DNA of 14,007 nucleotides from Pleurotus djamor. Taxonomy: Eukaryota > Basidiomycota > Agaricomycetes > Agaricales > Pleurotaceae. Each line of letters opens with the position of its first letter. Within the stretch, counting starts at the first letter, position 1. Below the pieces are notes generated by a model. The model searched no databases, was not told where the DNA came from, and saw only the letters and a program-made list of their open reading frames with translations. Made by a program: the position numbers and the translations under genes. The DNA is taken from NCBI GenBank assembly GCA_029747585.1, contig JAPEVF010001096.1, positions 1 through 14,007 of the forward strand, read 5' to 3'. This document shows, one piece after another, positions 8,621-14,007 of the stretch.

Positions 8621-9354
8621 CTGTCCGCGAGGTCGAAGACTTGAACGATCAGATAAAGGTTCAAACAGTTCCCGAAACGGGAACAATATACTGCAGCGAC
8701 GTTCTAGGAGCCTCCTGTCCAACCTCAGGAGATTGGCTGCCTTGCGAGCTGGGTCCCGACCTCCACCAGGCCTTCGTAGTTCAGGAACATATCTACGACA
8801 TCTGTCTTGAGCGACCATCTCTTCAACTACAATACATAGCAGTAGAGAAGGGGAAGACGAAGGTGAACATGAAGAGCGATATATTTCTGCGAGAACCTGA
8901 GGAGAAGGACGCAGCCAGAGCTGATAGTTGCGGGAAATGACAGTTGGCCTTGTCATTTAGTAGTTATCGCCTCATAGCTCCCAGCCCAGCCCACCAATCA
9001 CGAGGATCGTACAAAGCGACACCGGGTTTGAAGGGGTGTACGCCTAGCAGGTTCAATTCAAGATAGATCCCATGATATCAGTTTACACCTCGGACCGCGA
9101 CGTGTGCAAACACGATTGACGATTGCTGTATACCTCACGGACACTTTCCTTGCTCGCTATCGCTATTTCTTACACTCATGTAAGTACTGCGTTTGATCTA
9201 TGCGTGCTCTAGTGCTGGCCATCACCACGGAGTCACCTCCGGAGTACTGATACCTGTAGAATCCTCGTACTTAGAGGACATGTTCAAGAATCAACTGCGA
9301 GCTCACCATTTCTACAAACACAAAACACGCTAGATGATCGCCGTGGGGAACCTA
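8621..9354. other. Intergenic stretch upstream of C and downstream of D
   Basis: From 8621 to 8956 both strands stay open: the minus strand as an in-frame extension of gene C, and the plus strand (8641-8940) as a 99-residue frame starting at TTG. Neither shows a motif I know, and one or both are chance. A dyad AAATGACA-8 bp-TGTCATTT sits at 8935-8958. From 8960 to 9354 I see no gene. This region should hold the promoter of C and the 3' flank of D. Confidence 0.4.
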
Positions 9355-10487
9355 CTACGAGTCTACGGGTTGGGTAAGGTGTAGGTCATCGGTCAGATAC
9401 GAAGATGTTGGTTGGTACTTACGATTCAAGTCATCCTCTCTCAAACTGCGAGCTTTGGAACCATCCATACAAATCTCATGCCAGCGCTCAAACTCCTCCG
9501 GCTTGGGTATGTGAATTCCAATACCATCTTGTTTGGAGTTGCCGTGGAAGACTCTCCAAGTGGTGTCTTGGTAAGTATTGGTATCGATGACAGCAATATT
9601 AGGGAATTCGTCCCAGGAATGCTTGACGGGTTTAAAGCATAATGGATACGGCTCGAAACGGAAATATTTGAGGGCACGAGAAGGCATCTTCGTAAGGGTC
9701 CTGTTGTTGGCGTCGTCGACATCGCTCTAAACACAATCCATTTCAAAAGTTACAGTGTCAGAGCTCTGTAGTAGAGCAAGAGGATATTGGTGAATTGACG
9801 CACCGGAGAATTAATATACAAAAACTCCACACTTTCACAGTATTCGGCGACGCGTTCGAATACTTCGTATGGAAGTGATAAGTATCGAACGTTCCGAAGG
9901 ATCTCGAATGCCGTTTGTCCGTATATGGAAGGGAATACAAGATAAAGGTCCTTGATGGGTGGCGATCCCTCGAGTTTATTGAAGAAGCACCCGCCGCAGG
10001 AGAGAGATGTCAAATTGGGAAGCACGACAGGAGGAAGTGTTGATGTGGGGACCGACTGCTCGGCGTGTCCAATCCTAATGTATTCCAAGCTTGGCTGGGA
10101 GCAGATAAGCGCGTAAACATCATCTGTCCATGTATTTTGGAAGACAAGATGAGTTAATGAAATTGAGGGGGGAAGAGCCAGGATGAGATGAGAATCCAAC
10201 GGAATTGGAGGGATTATATGTAAACGTTTGAGGCGGCTGAAGTGGGCAAAGGCCTGCTGGACTGAGACCCAGCCAGCTCTAGACGTTTGTCCAGCCCCGT
10301 TATTGATGAATGTGCGGAATGATGCTTTTGGTAAGGTTATAGATTCGTAGAGGAAGGGGGTGATGAGTTGATAGAATTGACGGGAGACGAAGAGCAGCGG
10401 GTACAAGGATCTGCGATTTGCTGATCTGCTGAGCTCCGTGATCACCATATGATATATTTCGGCTGGAAAGGTGGGGGAATGCACCAT
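9355..10487 (-). CDS. F-box protein D (351 aa, or 331 if a second intron is removed)
   Basis: Predicted SCF adaptor of the same family. Exon 1 is 10487-9804; the phase-0 intron 9727-9803 (77 bp, GTGCGT to TTTAG) sits at the family position; exon 2 runs from 9726. The ATG at 10487 directly precedes the F-box (about residues 7-53: FPAEIYHMVITELS, LLFVSRQFYQLITPFLYESI). A leucine-rich middle follows (FSRLKRLHIIPP, SLTHLVFQNTW, PSLEYIRIG, LPNLTSLSCGGCFFNKL), and the tail has LKYFRFEPY, FPNIAVID and FERWHEICMDG. Two oddities stand out. About 35 residues between the F-box and the FIN motif, present in A, C, E and F, are missing. Also, 9363-9422 looks like a further intron (GTAAGT, TCTGACC branch, CGTAG) of 60 nt without stops, so both spliced and retained forms end at the same TAG (9357-9355). 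A palindrome lies 176 bp upstream, shared with E. Confidence 0.78.
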
Positions 10488-10791
10488 CTCAAGGTAGAAT
10501 TGAGCTGGTCGTACCCTGAGATACTGTGAGATCCAGAGGGAGGCCGTGTGTTACTCCAGAGGAAAGTCATGGGATCCACGCACCGCGTGTTCAAGAAGCT
10601 CTCCAATCAGGAGACTCCTGTTACAGAGTCAGGAGGCTTATTTTTCGACACGACCAATTCGTTGACTGTGGGAAAGCTTTTTCTCACAGTCACAAAGATA
10701 GGATTGGTCTCGATAGAGCCGATGGAACTTGGGATTGAACTTCTTGTCTTTCTTTCAATTCATCGAAGATCCGCAGCTTCATCCCCCAGAA
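10488..10791. promoter_or_regulatory. Divergent promoter region between D and E
   Basis: This 304-bp gap separates the start codons of D (minus) and E (plus). It holds the paired palindrome at 10663-10692 and a small dyad CAGGAG-A-CTCCTG (10608-10620). A CT-rich stretch precedes the E start. The open frames here show no coding character. Confidence 0.5.
10663..10692. promoter_or_regulatory. Palindromic paired CSL-type site, copy 2
   Basis: The left octamer TGTGGGAA (10667-10674), a 6-bp spacer AGCTTT and the right octamer TTCTCACA (10681-10688) are flanked by TGAC and GTCA. The right arm read in reverse is TGTGAGAA, so the one mismatch between arms is the allowed R position of YGTGRGAA. It lies 99 bp upstream of the E start and 176 bp upstream of the D start. 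Confidence 0.65.
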
Positions 10792-12013
10792 ATGAGTACG
10801 TCGCGATAGCATAGTTTCTTCTTGAAGTGCAGGTACTCATATTTCTCCCAAGACAATCCAATCAAGCTCCCGCCCGAGATTTTACACCTCATCCTGGTCA
10901 ACCTCAGCATGCCCCATCGCAATGCTCTCCTCCCCGTCCTGCTGGTCTGCCGGAACTTCCATGATATCGTCGTTCCGCTACTTTACGAATCCATCTCCAC
11001 GATGCACTCGTTCAATTTCTGGCCACCAAGCGAGCTTGCCCAACCTTCCACATACGTCTTCCCCAAACGCGATCACTTCAAGCAACTGCTCGAAGCTCTC
11101 ACTCGAAACCCTGCGCTCGCAACACACATCGAGACCTTCATTTATCACGGAACTCTTTTTGCGAGCATTCATGAATGGGAATCAATTCGGGAGATCTTGC
11201 CTCTCTTACCGCGCCTACGTCGACTTTCCCTGATCCCACCAGTTGAACCTCGTGCACCCTTGACAGTCAACTCTGTCTTCCCAACAATAAGGCTAACACA
11301 TCTCGCTTTCCTTAATGAATGGGATAAAAGGGTATACAACTTCATCCGTTCTCAGCCTTCCTTGGAGTATCTTGCCTTAGGAGGGATCTCGGTTGAGGCA
11401 ACACCCTTGGTGCCCTCCTTGCCAACGATCCAACTCCCGAACCTACGGATCCTTGATAGCAGACATTGCTTCTTCAACAGGCTCGATGTGACCACGCCTT
11501 TGACACATCTTTCCATCGCGGCGACCGACGACTCAGTTGATAACGGCAAAACACCGTATGAATTGCTGCGGAACGTTAAATCCTTCATCTGCCCCGCGTT
11601 TATGCTTGCAGAATTCGGTCCCTACTGCGATCGTGTCGAGTTCCTCTGGGTTACAGTTTTCGTGCGTGAACCATCCATCCATACCTGTCTTTCGTCCTGT
11701 CTCAAAGTTAATTCGCCAGAGCGACATAAAGATCGACGACATCCTCAGTGTGTCTTCTCGGTCCCTCAAATATCTTCGTTATCCCCCTTCCAAGCACGAA
11801 ACAACGGACTGCCAAAAATTATTCGACGCATTTCCAGACCTTGTCATTATCGATATTCTTTTGAAGGTTGAAGGGACTTCCCGTTATGTTCGCGGCTCGG
11901 CGGAACCTGTGGATGCTCAGCTAATTGGTGAGGTGGAGTATCAGAACTGGCATGAACTACTGCTTGATGATATTGAGGCGCAGGAGGAGGAGATGAAGAT
12001 TCTTGGGATGTAA
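10792..12013 (+). CDS. F-box protein E (368 aa), three exons
   Basis: Predicted SCF adaptor, closest to A. The exons are 10792-10795 (only ATGA), 10853-11661 and 11720-12013. Intron 1 (57 bp) starts GTACGT and ends AAG, giving MNNPIKLPPEI. Intron 2 (58 bp) starts GTGCGT, ends CCAG, is phase 0 and has TTAAT near its end. The F-box is at about residues 7-51 (LPPEILHLILVNLSMPHRN, LLVCRNFHDIVVPLLYESI). Next come the conserved NPALATHIETFI segment, leucine-rich text (LPLLPRLRRLSLIPP, RLTHLAFLNEWD, PSLEYLALGG, LPNLRILDSRHCFFNRL) and CDRVEFLWVT before the last intron. Exon 3 has SLKYLRYPP, FPDLVIIDIL and YQNWHELLLDD, and an acidic, Glu-rich end. The first exon is the weakest part: a GTGCAG acceptor closer to the donor would break the frame, so the less usual AAG at 10852 was chosen. 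Without splicing no ATG leads the frame. Confidence 0.78.
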
Positions 12014-12327
12014 TAATTTCGATTGAAATCCGTTTTTGCGTCGATGCCAGGCGTGAACTGGCTCTTGAAGACTTGGACTTGGTGAAATAGAGTAAAGACT
12101 TCTCCCCCAGCAACATCACGCCTTTGTACTGGGGTAGGATTGCGATGATCACCCGGAATATTGTGCTTGTACTCTATGGTAGCTAACGAGAGCTAGCCAT
12201 CCCCCATTCATTATCTTTCAGAATCTCGCCGCCTGAGAATCCAGCTCAGATGAATTAAATCACCAAGGAGATTCTGCTCGGGGGTATGAAGGACACAACT
12301 CTTGTACGACCTCGCTCTGAGCTTACT
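12014..12327. other. Convergent intergenic stretch between E and F
   Basis: This gap between the stop codons of E and of the decayed gene F is presumably 3' flank for both. I see no gene. A weak dyad TAGCT-aacgag-AGCTA occurs at about 12179-12195 and is short enough to be chance. Confidence 0.4.
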
Positions 12328-13439
12328 CTAAATATATCTAACATGATCCATACAGACCTCGTGCCAATGATCGAACTGCCTTGTCGGTGGAATACGAATT
12401 CGGCGGTATCTGCGACTCCCGCGGACAACTCGATGGGTGGTTTCGTGAAATCCTGCTTGCACATCAATATCAACAACCGTCAAGGCAGGAAAGGTCGCGA
12501 AAAGGCGCGCGACACCCTCCCAGAGTATGTCCTTCGCTTCGAATCGCAGATATCTGAGGTCGCGAGAGGGGATTGAAAGGATGACGTTGATATCAACGCT
12601 CTAGAAACGATCGAGGTGAATTAAACCCATCGTCACGCGGAAAGGATTGTGTACTTACAGCGATATTGAGAAACTCTACGTGTTCGAACCAAGGGGTGAC
12701 CTGTTCATAGTTTGGGCACCATAAGCACAAGGTTCGGGCGTTGCGAATGATTTGGGATGGTCGAGGAGTTGCATGAGCGAGCATCAAGGACAGATTCTGG
12801 ATAGGAGGTGGTGGGGATGTCTGCAGCTTGACTAGGAAGTCTTCCCTGCAATCGAGGGATGTCAGATGGGGGAGTGCGATGGGAGTGAGTGCGGATATTG
12901 CATCGGTACTTGAAGCATGCTAAAGACTTATATATTGAAGAGTTGGCTGGGATTGGATGAGTTCGTAGACTGCTTCGGTCAATCGACCATGAAAGGCCAG
13001 ATGCGTCAATGATACCGAGGGCGAGAGGACGTTCACGGGATGCTCGACGACGAAGTCATCTGCTACATCCAGCTGTTTGAGGCGAGTGAGATGAGCTATG
13101 GCTTCCTTAACCAAGCCTGTGCACCCTTGATGTGATCTACGCGAGTCACTGGTAATGAAGGTGACAATACGTGCCGCCAACGAACGATTTCGGGAAATGG
13201 CGGTGAAGAATTTGTGGAATTTAGTGTACGTGGCTATCGGTGTTTCANGGGGGGCTAGGATAGACGCTGCGGTCTATTAATGTTGGCAGTAGGGTAATTG
13301 TTTCATAGAGGAGGGGGATAACAAGCTCGTAGAATTGACGGTGGACAACGAGCAACTAAGGGGTGAGGACTCTGCGATCTGGTGTTCCAAGATCAGTGAG
13401 GATGACGCTAAATATTTCTGTGTGAAATTTCGCGCTCAT
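12328..13439 (-). pseudogene. Decayed F-box gene F
   Basis: This is a paralogue of C, recognisable over its full length. The ATG is at 13439-13437 and the F-box starts FHTEIFSVILTDLGTPDRR. A TAG at 13358-13356 (codon 28) interrupts the F-box just before LLVVHRQFYELVIPLLYE and looks like a 3-nt insertion. The frame then shifts at the ambiguous base 13248, next to a run of six G. The text continues in the new frame as FHKFFTAISRNRSLAARIV and later LTRLKQLDVADD. A second in-frame TAG lies at 12922-12920, after LQYISL. The family intron (12601-12658, GTAAGT to CTAG, phase 0) is intact. Exon 2 (12600-12328) is open and ends FDHWHEVCMDHV before a stop. The shift could be a sequencing error because of the N. 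The two stops are called cleanly, so the gene is probably non-functional unless both are errors. Confidence 0.75.
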
Positions 13440-13603
13440 CGTCGCTTTTTTTTTGTTCACAAGGTATGGCGAAGGTGAAGGAAAGAAATTACGCCGCGAG
13501 GTAAACATGGCCCAGTGACTGACTGTGGGAACCTAGGTTCCCACAGTCAATGTTTTGTCTAAAGTCAAGCGCTTAGTCACATTTCTTTCCCCTCCCACCG
13601 TTG
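13440..13603. promoter_or_regulatory. Divergent promoter region between F and G
   Basis: This 164-bp gap separates two divergent F-box genes and is dominated by the perfect palindrome at 13520-13549. A T9 run lies at 13446-13454, and a pyrimidine-rich stretch (TTTCTTTCCCCTCCCACC) directly precedes the start of G, as is common at fungal promoters. Confidence 0.5.
13520..13549. promoter_or_regulatory. Palindromic paired CSL-type site, copy 3 (perfect)
   Basis: The left half, TGACTGTGGGAACCT, is followed at once by its exact reverse complement, giving a perfect 30-bp palindrome. It contains TGTGGGAA (13524-13531) and TTCCCACA (13538-13545) with a CCTAGG spacer. It lies 54 bp upstream of the G start and 80 bp upstream of the F start. 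Confidence 0.7.
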
Positions 13604-14007
13604 ATGTCGAGCAGCCCTCCTCCTCGTACCGTTTTTATCACAAGTCTCCCCTCTGAAGTACTCGAACAACTTATTATCCACTTAGCACTCATTGGGTCCC
13701 CTCAGTCCATCTCCAACCTCGGGAAATCCTGTAAATTCTTCCATGACCTCATCTACAATTCTCCGGACCACCACCTCTGGCGACAAATCTTCCTTACGAC
13801 CTTCGATGATACGAGATACCTTTTGGCATGGCTGAAAGCGACTGGACCGGAAGGCTGCAGCCTTGAGGGACCTGTGGAGGATGCTATCGCTGGGCTATCG
13901 TACCCATGGGAATGGCACTACCAGAGACGCGTGCGTGCGAGGAGGGAGTATGGTTTGCATGGTCCAGTGAGCTCTCGTACCTTCATGTGCTCCGGATTTA
14001 CTTTGCT
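13604..14007 (+). CDS. F-box protein G, 5' part (runs off the window)
   Basis: The ATG at 13604 opens a frame that continues to the end of the window (134 codons). A Pro/Ser-rich leader of about 14 residues precedes an F-box-like domain (about 15-60: LPSEVLEQLIIHLALIGSPQ, LGKSCKFFHDLIYNSPDHHL, then WRQIFLTTFDD). This layout, with the domain closing in HHLWRQIF, is typical of a different Agaricomycete F-box subfamily from A-F. YPWEWHYQRRVRARR follows. A GTGCGT at 13928-13933 could be a donor, but the frame reads on without a stop, so I left it unspliced. The leucine-rich tail at 3360-3986 might belong to the same subfamily. It is divergent from the decayed gene F and shares the palindrome with it. 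Predicted role: SCF ubiquitin-ligase adaptor, target unknown. Confidence 0.75.
   Translation, partial: MSSSPPPRTVFITSLPSEVLEQLIIHLALIGSPQSISNLGKSCKFFHDLIYNSPDHHLWRQIFLTTFDDTRYLLAWLKATGPEGCSLEGPVEDAIAGLSYPWEWHYQRRVRARREYGLHGPVSSRTFMCSGFTL

Noticed and set aside
8641..8940. Plus-strand frame of 99 codons
   Set aside because: It starts at TTG, shows no motif, and overlaps the promoter and extension of gene C; kept only as a low-interest note.
10822..11871. Single open frame 10822-11871 as the full gene E
   Set aside because: It starts at TTG and reads through the intron at 11662. The real C-terminal exon is in another frame and carries the WHE motif.
13356..13358. CCTTAG in gene F as a splice acceptor rather than a stop
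   Set aside because: Splicing there would remove much of the F-box, and no good donor precedes it. Paralogue alignment fits a 3-nt insertion.
5736..13549. The 30-bp palindromes as transposon terminal repeats or MITEs
   Set aside because: The segments between or around the copies share no sequence, and I saw no target-site duplications. Each copy stands alone near a start codon, and the changes follow a factor-binding consensus. A genome-wide check is still needed to exclude it fully.
1..14007. tRNA, rRNA, CRISPR array or bacterial-type operon
   Set aside because: I found no cloverleaf, repeat-spacer pattern or ribosome binding sites. All supported genes are spliced and eukaryotic in style.

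Overview
The window looks like a piece of a basidiomycete genome, most likely an Agaricomycete. The genes carry short spliceosomal introns of about 40-180 bp with GTRNGT-type donors, CTAAY-like branch sites and YAG or AAG acceptors. The dominant content is an expanded, fast-evolving F-box family of the kind common in mushroom-forming fungi. There are no bacterial-type operons, ribosome binding sites, tRNAs, rRNAs or CRISPR arrays. I assigned exons by reading all frames and requiring consistent phase across each junction. There was no transcript or homology search behind them.

Left part (1-4000). A seven-exon minus-strand gene (653-1847) encodes a predicted, mostly helical protein of 286 residues that I do not recognise. 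Next is a minus-strand exon pair that may be a gene relic (2106-2470). A plus-strand block (2682-3986) follows; its upstream part is frame-disrupted, and its long open frame runs through a cluster of ambiguous bases (3324-3358). The two sides of that cluster look unrelated: a helical unknown protein on the left, the tail of an F-box/leucine-rich type protein on the right. The join may therefore be an assembly artefact.

Middle (4162-5175). A five-exon minus-strand glutaredoxin gene has a CPYC active site. It carries an N-terminal extension that resembles a mitochondrial presequence, and an internal ATG that would give an ordinary cytosolic glutaredoxin.

Right part (5700-14007). Five paralogous F-box genes (called A, C, D, E, F here) lie in mixed orientation: A (+, 5850-7062), C (-, 7507-8620), D (-, 9355-10487), E (+, 10792-12013) and F (-, 12328-13439, decayed). 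They share an N-terminal F-box, a leucine-rich middle, one phase-0 intron at the same place, and a C-terminal W-H-E motif. A and E are closest to each other, and C, D and F form the other subgroup. A sixth F-box gene of a different subfamily (G, +, from 13604) runs off the end.

The most striking signal is a 30-bp palindrome found three times (5736-5765, 10663-10692, 13520-13549), each 54-99 bp upstream of a plus-strand F-box start codon and in a divergent intergenic region. Each copy is a pair of inverted octamers fitting YGTGRGAA, the known binding consensus of CSL (RBP-J/Su(H)/LAG-1) transcription factors, with a constant 6-bp spacer. Differences between copies fall mainly at the degenerate positions of that consensus. 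This suggests a shared regulatory element controlling the F-box cluster.
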